A DNA stretch of 64,000 bases, taken from the IMG/VR virus record IMGVR_UViG_3300018036_000004, positions 38,477 through 102,476 of that record; one strand, written 5' to 3'. The position numbers were made by a program, and so were the translations under genes. This document shows, piece after piece, positions 25,175 through 34,218 of this stretch. Position 1 is the first letter of the stretch; the number at the start of each line of letters is the position of its first letter. The DNA is from a virus. The notes beneath the pieces were generated by a model, which was not told where the DNA came from, searched no databases, and worked only from the letters and a program-made list of their open reading frames with translations.

Positions 25175-25819
25175 TTATTTTTGTGACCAAAGGAAGAACC
25201 GATCTTCTTCTCTATACATCATCCCAGTACGAACAGTTTTACCCGCTTTCTTACCACGAGAAAAAGTATGTTCCTTAGTAAAGTACTTCTTTTCAACTGA
25301 GTTTAATAGGCTTTCTGTAGTGTTTCCTAAATAAAAATTCCAGAATGAAGCCGACAATCTAGCAACATGATAAGCGTCGGCTTCATTGTGATTTATTCTA
25401 CCAAAACCACCGTCTACTTTAGCCGCTTCACACATATCCATTTTATCCATAGCCCAACCTTTAGGTCTATCTATTAGTAAACGAGCATATGCTTTAACTT
25501 GTAAAGGTGACCAGAATACAACATCACACTTAGTATCTTTCAAAGCCTCACAACAAAACAAGAAAAGACCATACATTCCTTCTGACCAAAGATTATTAAA
25601 GACTGGAAACTCAATACCAACATAGTCTGGTTCGTATTGTTCAATTAAGTCTTTAAGGTGTTGTCTTTGATGTTTATATCTTTCTATAAACTCCATCTTA
25701 GCCTGAGTCTTAATAAGACCCTTTGCTACACAACGACTTTTATCTCCAGAAGGTTTATCTGTATCTATAATAGCCCAACCAAAGTTAGTAAGAGAAGGGT
25801 CAAGTCCAAGTACTTTCAT
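25175..25819 (-). CDS. ruvC: RuvC-like Holliday junction resolvase, 214 aa
   Basis: The RNase H-like fold of RuvC is shown by GLDPSLTNFGWAIID (first aspartate), GIEFP (glutamate) and HNEADAYHVAR (late aspartate). These acidic residues bind the two metal ions that cut four-way DNA junctions. The chosen ATG places this motif at the very N-terminus, as usual. The 14 extra codons of the longest frame run into the terminator of the upstream gene. It lies between SSB and RecA, so it probably resolves recombination intermediates before packaging. A short basic C-terminal extension (FSRGKKAGKTVRTG) may add DNA binding. Confidence 0.85.
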   Translation of the reverse strand: MKVLGLDPSLTNFGWAIIDTDKPSGDKSRCVAKGLIKTQAKMEFIERYKHQRQHLKDLIEQYEPDYVGIEFPVFNNLWSEGMYGLFLFCCEALKDTKCDVVFWSPLQVKAYARLLIDRPKGWAMDKMDMCEAAKVDGGFGRINHNEADAYHVARLSASFWNFYLGNTTESLLNSVEKKYFTKEHTFSRGKKAGKTVRTGMMYREEDRFFLWSQK

Positions 25820-25830
25820 GTTTACACCTA

Positions 25831-25866
25831 CAAATAAAAATAGGGTGGATTTAACACCCACCCTAT
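25831..25866 (-). terminator. Rho-independent terminator after the SSB-like gene
   Basis: Nine-base-pair stem (25840-25848 with 25858-25866), followed on the minus strand by a T-rich tail. Confidence 0.85.
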
Positions 25867-25888
25867 CAACCTATTAACTCAAACTACA

Positions 25889-26608
25889 TTACAGAATGTC
25901 AGACAACAAGTTATCCACATCAGATGAAGTATGAGATCCAGTTGGAGTATCCAAAGTTTCACCCAAGGCTTCACGAACTTGATCTGTAGTCATATCACGA
26001 GCCAAGTCTCTTTGAAGACCCTCTGCTACACGATTCACATCAGCCAAAATCTGACGACCAACTTCTTGTAATTTAGCATTTTCTGAGTTCAACAATTTCA
26101 TAAACAAGTTTTCCCCTTCTGGAGTAAAAGTAAGTTTTTGAAACTGTGCGTCAGAACAAGCCATACTCAAGTCATGTTTAGTAAGAGGGAATCTTTTGTG
26201 ATTTCTACCAATCTCTTTGTACTTATCTGCACTAAAGATCCAAGGAGAAACATTCCATCCCTTACCAGATTTAAACGCACTTACATCCAAGTCACCATCT
26301 TTGTCTGTTGGCCACACACAAATAATAGTCGCAATAGTTTGTTTAGGCTGTGAACCCAACAAGTCAATCATTGCAGCACGATTAGAATCTTTAATCAAAA
26401 CATATCCAACACCGTTTTTATAGATACGCTCACAACCAGTAAAACGTGGTGAACTGTCTTCTGTAGGCATACCATTATCATCAGTGTTTGTTAACCAAAC
26501 AAAAGATGCACGGTAAGTACGGTTTGACTCAGCTTTGAATCGTTCAGTTTTTTTGCCAATGCGGGAATCACCCTCGCCAATTGTAAAGTCTAAAAATCCA
26601 TCAGACAT
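25889..26608 (-). CDS. Single-stranded DNA-binding protein, 239 aa
   Basis: The length, the basic aromatic N-terminal two-thirds (FKAESNRTYRASFVWL, then KGWNVSPWIFSADKYKEIG) and the short acidic hydrophobic tail (SSDVDNLLSDIL) fit a phage SSB of the gp32 type. No zinc site is seen. Position supports the call: it is the gene before RuvC and RecA and after the coiled-coil protein and RecD-like helicase. The tail is shared with RecA and with the 261-residue protein. The start follows GGAG, and a longer leader upstream holds an AGTATATA element. Confidence 0.7.
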   Translation of the reverse strand: MSDGFLDFTIGEGDSRIGKKTERFKAESNRTYRASFVWLTNTDDNGMPTEDSSPRFTGCERIYKNGVGYVLIKDSNRAAMIDLLGSQPKQTIATIICVWPTDKDGDLDVSAFKSGKGWNVSPWIFSADKYKEIGRNHKRFPLTKHDLSMACSDAQFQKLTFTPEGENLFMKLLNSENAKLQEVGRQILADVNRVAEGLQRDLARDMTTDQVREALGETLDTPTGSHTSSDVDNLLSDIL

Positions 26609-26676
26609 AATTTACTCCAAATAGTAGCGGGTTTAATGTTTGTGACTATATTGTCGGAAAAGTTTATTGTGCTACT

Positions 26677-26692
26677 GAATATATATACTTAC
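26677..26692 (-). promoter_or_regulatory. AGTATATA-type promoter-like element
   Basis: Minus-strand reading GTAAGTATATATATTC, about 70 bases before the SSB-like start. The leader is longer than for the other elements of this kind. Confidence 0.4.
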
Positions 26693-26734
26693 AAGAAAAC
26701 TATTTGTATAGGGTAAAGTCGAAACTTTTTTACT

Positions 26735-26779
26735 TTTAAAATTAAAAAACCCACTGGTCTACTTACACCAGTGGGTTTT
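26735..26779 (-). terminator. Rho-independent terminator on the minus strand
   Basis: Perfect 13-base-pair stem (26746-26758 with 26767-26779) and a following T-rich tail on the minus strand. It ends the unit of the 261-residue coiled-coil protein. Confidence 0.92.
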
Positions 26780-26799
26780 AGGGACATTTAGGGGAAGCT

Positions 26800-27585
26800 T
26801 TAGTTTAGTAAACTGTCTAACAAGTCGTCTATATCTGTATTAGACTTTCTAATTTGGGGTTCATTACTTGTAGCCTCTACAATCGCTTTTACAGGCGTTT
26901 CTTCTTCTACAGTAGTGTCTACACTGACACTCTCTAACTCTTGTAGGAAATCGTCCATATCCTCTCCTAAGGACTCTTTTACAATGTTAGTATTAGTTGT
27001 CGTTCTTTGTCCTGAAAACATCTCATGTAACTGTTTTACAGTAGTGTGTCCTTCCTTCTTAGGCTCTTCCTTTTCTACTTGTCCAAACTTCTTATTACCC
27101 CAACGACCCCCTAAGGAGATTTCTTCCTGACACAATCTAATCTGGTCTTTAAGTCTAGACTGTGTGTCTTTAAGGTCAGACTTCTTAGACTTAACTACTA
27201 CAATAATAGCCTCTAAGTCGGACAAAGCACTTTCACATTTAGAAACTTCTTCTACTTCGGATCTTAACTTCATAGATGCAATAGCATCTCGATCAGCCAC
27301 ATTTCGACCAGCCCTAACTTCTGGGTCATTAGCCAAAAGATGTTTCTTACCTAAGTCCAAGTTTAACTGTGCGGCTCTGTTGGCCGACTTGTATTTCTGT
27401 ACCCACAAAGACACTTTTAAAAATAAAGCCTCACACTCACTTTGGTATTGTCTTACTTCTGCGATCTTTTGATTAAGTCTTTTAGGACCATAGATAAGTG
27501 GGTTTTCGTCTAGTTCAACTTCCATATCCATTAACTGGTTAAAGATGTTGGTTACAATGTTTTGGTCAATAGAAGGTAGTTCCAT
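26800..27585 (-). CDS. Coiled-coil protein, possible recombination mediator, 261 aa
   Basis: The middle (residues 40-170) is a long helical region with a central segment LLANDPEVRAGRNVADRDA. A similar helical layout and position next to SSB and RecA are typical of UvsY-like mediators, which load RecA-type proteins onto SSB-covered DNA. No specific UvsY motif can be shown, so this is a hypothesis. The C-terminal third is flexible and acidic. It ends NTDIDDLLDSLLN, nearly the tail of SSB and RecA, with a related EDMDDFLQELES inside. It starts three bases after the RecD-like gene ends. Confidence 0.5.
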   Translation of the reverse strand: MELPSIDQNIVTNIFNQLMDMEVELDENPLIYGPKRLNQKIAEVRQYQSECEALFLKVSLWVQKYKSANRAAQLNLDLGKKHLLANDPEVRAGRNVADRDAIASMKLRSEVEEVSKCESALSDLEAIIVVVKSKKSDLKDTQSRLKDQIRLCQEEISLGGRWGNKKFGQVEKEEPKKEGHTTVKQLHEMFSGQRTTTNTNIVKESLGEDMDDFLQELESVSVDTTVEEETPVKAIVEATSNEPQIRKSNTDIDDLLDSLLN

Positions 27586-27588
27586 TGT

Positions 27589-29919
27589 TTACTCCATAGT
27601 TATAGGTTGTTCTTTATATACTGTTATTATGCGTTCGTCTAATAGGGTAAATCTTTTGTTAGCCTTATCATTAGTAACGGCTTTTAATATAGCCCCTTGT
27701 TCACCAATAATAAAAACCTTTTTCTTAGCCCTTGTAATTGCTGTGTAAAACAAGTTTCTTTGTAACTGTAAAGAGAAACTATTTAACAAAGGTAACACAA
27801 TAATGTCATACTCCTGACCCTGACTTTTATGTACTGTTTGGGCATAAGCCAATCTTAACACTTGTGTGGCTTCTTGAAAAGAGTATCTAACAACACTTGG
27901 TGGTACATCCGTCCCCTCATGTATCTTAACTTCAATCTCTTTAGCTTTCTTATCTATAAAAGACACTTTACCAACATCACCATTATAAACACCTTTTAAG
28001 TAATCGTTCTTAATAGTCATTACACGATCACCCTCTCTTACAACAGCATTACCTAATCTAACTTCAGGTACTGTATAAGAAGGAGGATTTAGTGTCTGTC
28101 TTAAAGACTCGTTTAAGGCCGTTACACCAGCCTCTCCATTATGTCTAGGAGACAACACTTGAAAGTTGTATCTACTATTGTAGAGTTTCTTAGACACTTG
28201 TACAATCTTATCTTGTGCGTCTTTTTGACTACCACTAGCAAATAGTACAAAGTCTTTATTATCAATTGTAGGCATTACACCATGATGTGTATCATGGGCG
28301 GCTAATACAATACCACTTGTATTTTGTTGTCTAAAGATTTCGTCTAAATGTGTGTGGTTAAAAACATTAGTACTTACTAAATCCCTTAGAATGTCCCCAC
28401 TACCAACACTTGGTAATTGGTACGGGTCTCCTACAAAGACAACATGACAATCTTTTCTTGTACCTAATAATAATCTATAAAGCATATGTAAGTCTAACAT
28501 AGAGCTTTCATCTACAATAATAAACTGGGCTGGATGTGGATTCTCTTCGTCAAAACCCCACTCCTGTTTTAAAGACTCATCGAATCCTTGCTTCTTTGCT
28601 GTCTTAATAACACCTGTGTAAGAAGCCAGATCCTCATCTTCTTCTATACGACCTTTAGCACCAAAGGCTCTATGTACTGTCATAGCCTCACAACCTGTTA
28701 CACTAGATAATCTTTTAGCCGCAATACCTGTAGGGGCACACAATAAGAAAGGTATACCTGCGTCTTTTAAAACACTTACAACAGATTGTAAGGTGGTTGT
28801 TTTACCGGTACCAGGTAATCCTGTTAGTACAGACACTTTAGAAGTTAGGATACTAATACTAGCCTGTTTCTGTGTTTCCGTAAGAGTGATGTGATTACCT
28901 TTTGACCAGTTAGAAATACAGGCTTCCGCTACTTGGTTTAAGTCACCACCTTGTTCCACAACCTCTTCTACAGCGTACCCTACATTAGTTAAAGATTTTA
29001 TGTAGGCTTCTAAGTCTATGTTTGTACTTAACCTTTCTATAAGTTGTTGTGTACAATATGTTTCCATATCATAATTATGTTTTAGATAAACACACACCCC
29101 TTGAGTTTCACTTTTATGAGCCACTATACTTTTCTTATGTACTAAGTCCTTTATAGCATCGGAAAAGTCTTCATTGTCTACACTGGATCTTGTTAAGTTT
29201 CTAACAAGATCCATTAACTTAGAAAGTGGGATATATAAGTCACCTTGACTTGTTTCGGTTTTAACTACGGATAAGATAGCCCCTTTTAATCGATTATTAT
29301 TGTCTAAAGACACACCTAACTTTTCAGCTATCCTGTCTGCTTCAATAAAACTAATACCTGCGGCTCTAACTAGTATCCAAGGATCTTGATTAATAACATC
29401 TTCGATGTCGGAACCTATTGTCTTCCATATATTAGAAATAACATGAGTACTTAAACCTAAATCATATAAGTATGTGGTTGTTTCTAAGTGTGCTCTAATA
29501 AAGTTCCATCTGCCAATAACAAAGACTTGTTGTTCTGGTTTTAACTTTTCAACATTAGATAAGTCACCACTGTTTAACAAGTCGAACAGTTTCACATCAT
29601 TACTATCACAGTACATCTCCAATACAGTTCTAGCAAACATGGAAACACCTTGGGCTGTTAAAGCAGACATTATCTTTTCCTCTGTCCAAGTATCTACAGG
29701 AACAGGGTATCTAGTCACACTTAACTGTTTACCATACTTACGATCACTAACCCACTCTCCTTCAAAACTAATCCAAGTACCAATAGCGATCTTATCATAG
29801 AAGTTTCCTTTTACAGTAATAGGTAAAGATTTTTTATCTCCGTCTAACAAGACTTTTAAGATTTTAAAGTCTTCGTTTTCATATACAATAGTGTTTACTC
29901 GTCCACTAAAATTGTTCAT
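27589..29919 (-). CDS. RecD2-like superfamily 1 DNA helicase, 776 aa
   Basis: It has Walker A in LTGLPGTGKTTTLQSV, Walker B in FIIVDESSML, GDPYQLPSVGSGDIL as the next helicase motif, and a C-terminal AYAQTVHKSQGQEYD motif. The N-terminal SGRVNTIVYENEDFKILKV matches the start of RecD2/TraA-type 5'-3' helicases. It probably works in recombination-dependent replication or end processing together with the SbcD-like nuclease, SSB and RecA encoded in the same strand. It has a GGAG site, and a TGTATATA-type promoter-like element lies about 25 bases upstream of the start. Confidence 0.88.
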   Translation of the reverse strand: MNNFSGRVNTIVYENEDFKILKVLLDGDKKSLPITVKGNFYDKIAIGTWISFEGEWVSDRKYGKQLSVTRYPVPVDTWTEEKIMSALTAQGVSMFARTVLEMYCDSNDVKLFDLLNSGDLSNVEKLKPEQQVFVIGRWNFIRAHLETTTYLYDLGLSTHVISNIWKTIGSDIEDVINQDPWILVRAAGISFIEADRIAEKLGVSLDNNNRLKGAILSVVKTETSQGDLYIPLSKLMDLVRNLTRSSVDNEDFSDAIKDLVHKKSIVAHKSETQGVCVYLKHNYDMETYCTQQLIERLSTNIDLEAYIKSLTNVGYAVEEVVEQGGDLNQVAEACISNWSKGNHITLTETQKQASISILTSKVSVLTGLPGTGKTTTLQSVVSVLKDAGIPFLLCAPTGIAAKRLSSVTGCEAMTVHRAFGAKGRIEEDEDLASYTGVIKTAKKQGFDESLKQEWGFDEENPHPAQFIIVDESSMLDLHMLYRLLLGTRKDCHVVFVGDPYQLPSVGSGDILRDLVSTNVFNHTHLDEIFRQQNTSGIVLAAHDTHHGVMPTIDNKDFVLFASGSQKDAQDKIVQVSKKLYNSRYNFQVLSPRHNGEAGVTALNESLRQTLNPPSYTVPEVRLGNAVVREGDRVMTIKNDYLKGVYNGDVGKVSFIDKKAKEIEVKIHEGTDVPPSVVRYSFQEATQVLRLAYAQTVHKSQGQEYDIIVLPLLNSFSLQLQRNLFYTAITRAKKKVFIIGEQGAILKAVTNDKANKRFTLLDERIITVYKEQPITME

Positions 29920-29943
29920 ACTATCTCCAATACAATGCGTACA

Positions 29944-29958
29944 ATTATATACAGTAAT
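29944..29958 (-). promoter_or_regulatory. GTATATA-type promoter-like element
   Basis: Minus-strand reading ATTACTGTATATAAT, upstream of the RecD2-like gene. A GTAC follows shortly after, as at the elements before the methyltransferase and clamp loader genes. Confidence 0.5.
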
Positions 29959-29979
29959 TACAACAACAATTAGAGGGTA

Positions 29980-30020
29980 AAAAACAAAAGGAGTAGGACT
30001 TTACTAAATCCTACTCCTTT
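29980..30020 (-). terminator. Rho-independent terminator after the ribonucleotide reductase
   Basis: Perfect 12-base-pair stem (29987-29998 with 30009-30020), with a T-rich minus-strand tail. Confidence 0.88.
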
Positions 30021-30053
30021 ACTTAAAAGTTAACTTATAAACTTTACACAAGT

Positions 30054-31907
30054 TTAGATAAGTTCACAGGCTCCACCACCACAAGCGATTTCACCAGACA
30101 AGTCTGTTTCATCTGTTTCTTCCAAAACATTATCTAAGTTAATCTCTGAAACATATTGGATAAGTTCATTATACTTTTCCTCAGTGATGTCTTCAAAAGG
30201 TGCTTGGACATAGTTGTGTTCACTATGAGGTAGTACGGACAAGCCATTGTAATACTCACGATTTTCCCACATCCAATTTCCTACAGTATCCCATTCATCT
30301 GGTTTAATAGAAACAGTAGCGGAAACATTGTGTGAGTTAGAGCCTTTAATGTGACCAGGTCTAATCCACTTCTCCGTAACTAACTTAATACGGTTCAAAA
30401 GATCCAAAGGGGACTCATGTCTTGTAATAGCACCTTCGGGAGCCTTTTGAGGTACAGACAAGACACTTGTATCATGTGGTCTGTAAGAGTAAGACTCCAT
30501 TAACTCAGGTACCTTTTCCATTAAATAATTATAAATGGCTTCGTTGTGTCCAATAGTAAGTCTACGGATATAATAATCATTGTGCCACGCATGAATACCA
30601 CTTGAACAACCTAAAACTAAACTTGTAGTTCCAGCGGGCTTTACACAAGTAGTACGGGCTGCTGGGTTAATACCGATCAACTTAGCAACTTCTTGGTTAG
30701 TACTTTTAACTACTTCGGCACTTTGTTCCATATCCAAGTTAAGTACAGCACCTGAAGCAATACCTGTCATAGACACACCAATCAAAGCTTCTTTTTCTGT
30801 AGTTCGTTGCCATACAGGACGAAGGTAATGAAAGTCAGTATAACCGGCTTGTAAAGTTGCTACAATACTAGCAGCCTTACAACGACTGTTAAGGTCTGTT
30901 TGGTCTTTTAAGTCTGAGGCGTTAATCTCTACAAGATTACAAAACTGAAAAGGTTTAAGACCAATTTCACAGCAAGGATTACATCCCCACTCTTTATCAT
31001 TAGATAAGTAAAAACCAGGTTCACCCCAACCAGATTCTTCTACACGCTTCCATACTTTGAAAAAGGTTTCTTTATCCAATCTATGTCTTAATAAAACTAC
31101 AGAGTTATTAGCACGACCTCTTTGACCATTTAACTCGTACCACTTACCAGACTTACAAGATAACATTTCATCGTCATCCGCAGAGAACAAAGAGATAAGG
31201 GCTGCTCTACGAATACCTCCGGCCAATACAGCATCTGCAATATGACAGATCATATCGTGTACTTCCAAAGGTGTTAACTGATCACCGTCTTCCTTAGTTT
31301 CCAAGATACCTTCTAACTTAACAAGACATTCCTTAAGTGGTTGTGGACCTGGAGCCTTACCACCACTTGTAATAAGTCTAGCACCTTTAGGTCGAATGTC
31401 AGAAAAGTCAAATCTTAATCTGGAAGACCCTTTAAAGTAAGATTCTACTAAGGCCTTAACAGCATCCGCCCAACCTTCGATACTATCCCCAATAAGGAAA
31501 CGGCGGGTTCTTTTGTCACTAGGTGTTTTAATAGAAGGTAACTTTTCAACATGATGTTTCTGTACAGAGAAACCCACACCCGTTCCACCTAACAACAAGA
31601 ACATAATCTCTGAAAAGATCTTTGGGTGATCCGCAGGTGCATACGCACAATTGAAAATCCTATTTGGAGACACTTCAATAGGTTTACCTCCGAACTGTAA
31701 AGAACGCATAGAAGGTAGGATAAGTTTGTCGTAAACAAATTCGTAAGCCCATTCGATCTGTTCTTTTAAGTGTGGATATTTAGCGATGTGCATTTCTTTA
31801 TTACGAGTAACTAGACTATACCAGTTCTCTCTTTTGTTTTGTTCTTCTAAGTACCGAGCATACTTCATATGTACGGTAATGTCAGATAAGATTGTCTTCT
31901 CTTTCAT
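30054..31907 (-). CDS. nrdJ: Class II (adenosylcobalamin-dependent) ribonucleotide reductase, 617 aa
   Basis: The protein is a single-chain reductase of the monomeric class II type. It has PSMRSLQFGGKPIE and NRIFNCAYAPADHP with the first cysteine, NPCCEI as the catalytic Asn-Cys-x-Glu group, GRANNSVVLL, TTCVKPAGTTSLVLG, and a redox cysteine pair at the tail (CGGGACELI). The enzyme turns ribonucleotides into deoxyribonucleotides using coenzyme B12 and needs no oxygen. No second subunit or B12 synthesis gene is present here, so the cofactor must come from the host or environment. It stands alone between terminators, near the replication genes it feeds. Confidence 0.92.
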   Translation of the reverse strand: MKEKTILSDITVHMKYARYLEEQNKRENWYSLVTRNKEMHIAKYPHLKEQIEWAYEFVYDKLILPSMRSLQFGGKPIEVSPNRIFNCAYAPADHPKIFSEIMFLLLGGTGVGFSVQKHHVEKLPSIKTPSDKRTRRFLIGDSIEGWADAVKALVESYFKGSSRLRFDFSDIRPKGARLITSGGKAPGPQPLKECLVKLEGILETKEDGDQLTPLEVHDMICHIADAVLAGGIRRAALISLFSADDDEMLSCKSGKWYELNGQRGRANNSVVLLRHRLDKETFFKVWKRVEESGWGEPGFYLSNDKEWGCNPCCEIGLKPFQFCNLVEINASDLKDQTDLNSRCKAASIVATLQAGYTDFHYLRPVWQRTTEKEALIGVSMTGIASGAVLNLDMEQSAEVVKSTNQEVAKLIGINPAARTTCVKPAGTTSLVLGCSSGIHAWHNDYYIRRLTIGHNEAIYNYLMEKVPELMESYSYRPHDTSVLSVPQKAPEGAITRHESPLDLLNRIKLVTEKWIRPGHIKGSNSHNVSATVSIKPDEWDTVGNWMWENREYYNGLSVLPHSEHNYVQAPFEDITEEKYNELIQYVSEINLDNVLEETDETDLSGEIACGGGACELI

Positions 31908-31931
31908 TCAAGACTCCTGATTATGTAGATT

Positions 31932-31961
31932 AAAAAATCGGTTGTAGAGAATACTACAACC
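31932..31961 (-). terminator. Rho-independent terminator after the delta-like gene
   Basis: Eight-base-pair stem (31940-31947 with 31954-31961) followed by a T6 tail on the minus strand. Confidence 0.82.
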
Positions 31962-31973
31962 TATAGCGATATA

Positions 31974-32954
31974 TTAGATGTATTTCAGTAAAATACTTTC
32001 ACAAGCAGCCCAACTATTAGGACAACCCTTTAAAACTTTGGACTCTAACTCGGCTAACAGATATACCATTTGTTTTAGTGTTCCCATCTTCCAGTTTCCT
32101 GCTACAGTTAAAAGGTCTTTTTGAAGTATCCATAAAGGAATACCCAAACGACTTGAGATTTCCTCTGGTGTCTTCTTTTGTTTAAGACACTGTTTTACTA
32201 ATAGTAAGTTGTATAAAACATCTAACGGACCACCACGACCTTTTAACATTAACATTGTAGGATCGGAGGCGGACTTGGTACGGATTTTATACAAAGATAA
32301 GGCTAGTCTCTTTTTGTCTTTTAGTTTTAAACTTTGTCTTAAACCATCTAAGTCTAAATCATCCCCTTGCTTAATTAAACTAGAAACAACCTCTGTTGTA
32401 ACTTGGTTTAATCCTTTGTACTTAGCACATAAGGAATACTTAGTGGCCTCGAAAGATAAAACACCTAAGTCCACACCAACAACCTTCACAACAGCATCTA
32501 CTAGATTGTCTTCTATACTATTACTTTTACCTAAAAGTCTATCACACTCATAAGCTAAAAATCGTTTAGCCACTTTTACTTTATCAGCCTGTCTTGTAGG
32601 TATATTGTGTTCCCTAATCATTTTCTTAGGAACTAAGTCTAACCACTTAATCTTTTTAGGAAGTTCCTTAGTACACTCGATTAATAAACACACCTTGGGT
32701 AAAGGATTGTCTAATACGTCCTTTATAGTGTCTTCTTGTACATCCTCGATCTGAATGTGTATTAAACAAGTATCCCCAAAAGTTCCACAACCTGTAAGTA
32801 AGTCTACTACTTCATTGTCTGTAGATACTCGTTCAGTACGAATACCGTTTTTAAACATACTAAGTTTAGCGTTTCTAATTTCTCTTTGCACTAGAAATTG
32901 TTCTGAACCACCCATAACTAAAACAGGTGGTGGGTTCTTCCATGATATAGACAT
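31974..32954 (-). CDS. holA: DNA polymerase III delta-like clamp loader subunit, 326 aa
   Basis: The N-terminus (PVLVMGGSEQFLVQREIRNA) is the typical HolA opening, where a strand is followed by G-S/D-E-x-F-L. The length and helical C-terminal half (YNLLLVKQCLKQKKTPEEIS) fit the delta subunit, which opens the sliding clamp ring. It lies just behind the delta'-like gene, with an eight-base gap. The gamma/tau-like subunit is encoded at 48529 and the clamp at 43464. The family match is from pattern and neighbours, since delta subunits vary a lot in sequence. Confidence 0.75.
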   Translation of the reverse strand: MSISWKNPPPVLVMGGSEQFLVQREIRNAKLSMFKNGIRTERVSTDNEVVDLLTGCGTFGDTCLIHIQIEDVQEDTIKDVLDNPLPKVCLLIECTKELPKKIKWLDLVPKKMIREHNIPTRQADKVKVAKRFLAYECDRLLGKSNSIEDNLVDAVVKVVGVDLGVLSFEATKYSLCAKYKGLNQVTTEVVSSLIKQGDDLDLDGLRQSLKLKDKKRLALSLYKIRTKSASDPTMLMLKGRGGPLDVLYNLLLVKQCLKQKKTPEEISSRLGIPLWILQKDLLTVAGNWKMGTLKQMVYLLAELESKVLKGCPNSWAACESILLKYI

Positions 32955-32962
32955 AACTACCT

Positions 32963-33586
32963 TTATAGATTTTTAAGGAATAGTTTCACACCTAACAAGA
33001 AACTACCTTTACTGTTTAAAGTGTTTTTTAAGTCAGGCCAAAACCTTAATAGATCTGTTTCCCCTTTTAACACTTCCTCACATAAAACTTTACTAAAAGC
33101 TTCTAATAACTGATCGTAGTATTTCTTATTATCAGGTTCATTAAGGATTTCTAGTAAGCCTAACTCGTCTTTACTTTTAACGGCTTTAAGTAAGTTTTTA
33201 GCTGTAGGAATCATATAATCCGTTTGACTAATATAAGTCTTACTAGGTGGACACCACTTAGGTAAGGTTCTAGATCTAATAGTACCAATTACACCATTTA
33301 AGTTTTCAGCCCATAATGTAATTTTTAAAGGTCCTTCCGCTAAGTCTTCTAATGTCTTTAATAAAGCGTCTGCCGCTTCGGGCGTGGCTTTATCTATAGG
33401 ACCAATAACCACACAAGGAGGTTTATCTCCAACACCACTACTTTGACTAATGTAGACAATGCTACGAGCATCATCTACTTTTAAACCTTTATCTCCAATA
33501 GGTTCACTAATCATTCGTCCTAAGGACTGTGCTCTGTATAGAGCATTGTCTCTAGCCATAGGACCATGGAATAACATAGGTGTCAT
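32963..33586 (-). CDS. holB: DNA polymerase III delta'-like clamp loader subunit, 207 aa
   Basis: It has the features of a loader subunit without ATP-binding loop: KVDDARSIVYISQSS, then IGPIDKATPEAADALLKTLED, then IRSRTLP. In delta' the A-D-A-L-L-K-x-L-E-D segment and S-R-C/T are conserved while Walker A is lost, exactly as here. It is shorter than bacterial delta' (about 330 residues). It should form the loader with delta and gamma/tau. An AAGGAAG site and an AGTATATA promoter-like element are found upstream, and the delta gene follows. Confidence 0.75.
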   Translation of the reverse strand: MTPMLFHGPMARDNALYRAQSLGRMISEPIGDKGLKVDDARSIVYISQSSGVGDKPPCVVIGPIDKATPEAADALLKTLEDLAEGPLKITLWAENLNGVIGTIRSRTLPKWCPPSKTYISQTDYMIPTAKNLLKAVKSKDELGLLEILNEPDNKKYYDQLLEAFSKVLCEEVLKGETDLLRFWPDLKNTLNSKGSFLLGVKLFLKNL

Positions 33587-33613
33587 TACTTTTCTTCCTT
33601 TAAACTTTGTAAT

Positions 33614-33626
33614 CTTATATACTGTA
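33614..33626 (-). promoter_or_regulatory. AGTATATA-type promoter-like element
   Basis: Minus-strand reading TACAGTATATAAG, 28 bases before the start of the delta'-like gene. Confidence 0.5.
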
Positions 33627-33651
33627 TCTGTAAGTCAGTTAATAGGATTAC

Positions 33652-33810
33652 TTAAAAAGTAATAGTGAAGCCACCATTACAAGTAAGACATCTATAGTGG
33701 ATACTTCTTCCTCCCGTAGGGAGATTGAACTTCCTTAGTACAAGACATCTTTGTCCTGTACATTTAGGTTTTCTACAATTAACAAAAACAGTATCCCCAG
33801 GTTTAGACAT
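33652..33810 (-). CDS. Very small zinc-ribbon protein, 52 aa
   Basis: This short frame is supported by an AAGGA ribosome-binding site, by the way it fills the gap between two genes, and by its content. Cysteines 12, 17 and 22 (NCRKPKCTGQRC) are followed by C41 and C44 (RCLTCNGGF), so a zinc ribbon is likely. The protein is basic (R/K-rich), which would suit nucleic acid binding. It begins three bases after the previous gene's stop codon and precedes the delta' gene. Confidence 0.65.
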   Translation of the reverse strand: MSKPGDTVFVNCRKPKCTGQRCLVLRKFNLPTGGRSIHYRCLTCNGGFTITF

Positions 33811-33813
33811 AAG

Positions 33814-34218
33814 TTAAAATCCTTGCTCTATATTCTTTTGTTCTAATAACTGTTTAACTAATGTAGGTAATAATACAGTATCCTCAATAGTGTATAAAGA
33901 ACCTATACTAGACTCTATAAAAGTAGTCTCTCCTATCTTTACATTATGTAAGTATATATCTTGTCCTTTAATAGGATACTTACCTAAGTAAGACTTTACT
34001 TGTTCTACAATAGGACTTACTACTTTATCCCATTGTAGTTCATTAATACTTATAGTATTAATTTTACCTTTAAGTAAAACTACTTTACTTGGATTGGAAT
34101 TACTCCAAGTAGCATAACTTATACTATTATTACCAATAACTAAATCAATAATCATATAGTTAAGATTACCAATCTCTTTTGTACTTAATGTATTCTTTCT
34201 ATCATTGTATCTAGACAT
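33814..34218 (-). CDS. Hypothetical protein, 134 aa
   Basis: The function is unknown. Composition alternates short strands and charged loops (MIIDLVIGNNSISYATW), with a helical C-terminus (LVKQLLEQKNIEQ). No ribosome-binding site is evident before either the first ATG or the internal one at 34155, so the start is uncertain. The stretch upstream is made of A/T-rich repeats in which the frame stays open without a further ATG. It is followed by the small zinc-ribbon gene. Confidence 0.5.
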   Translation of the reverse strand: MSRYNDRKNTLSTKEIGNLNYMIIDLVIGNNSISYATWSNSNPSKVVLLKGKINTISINELQWDKVVSPIVEQVKSYLGKYPIKGQDIYLHNVKIGETTFIESSIGSLYTIEDTVLLPTLVKQLLEQKNIEQGF

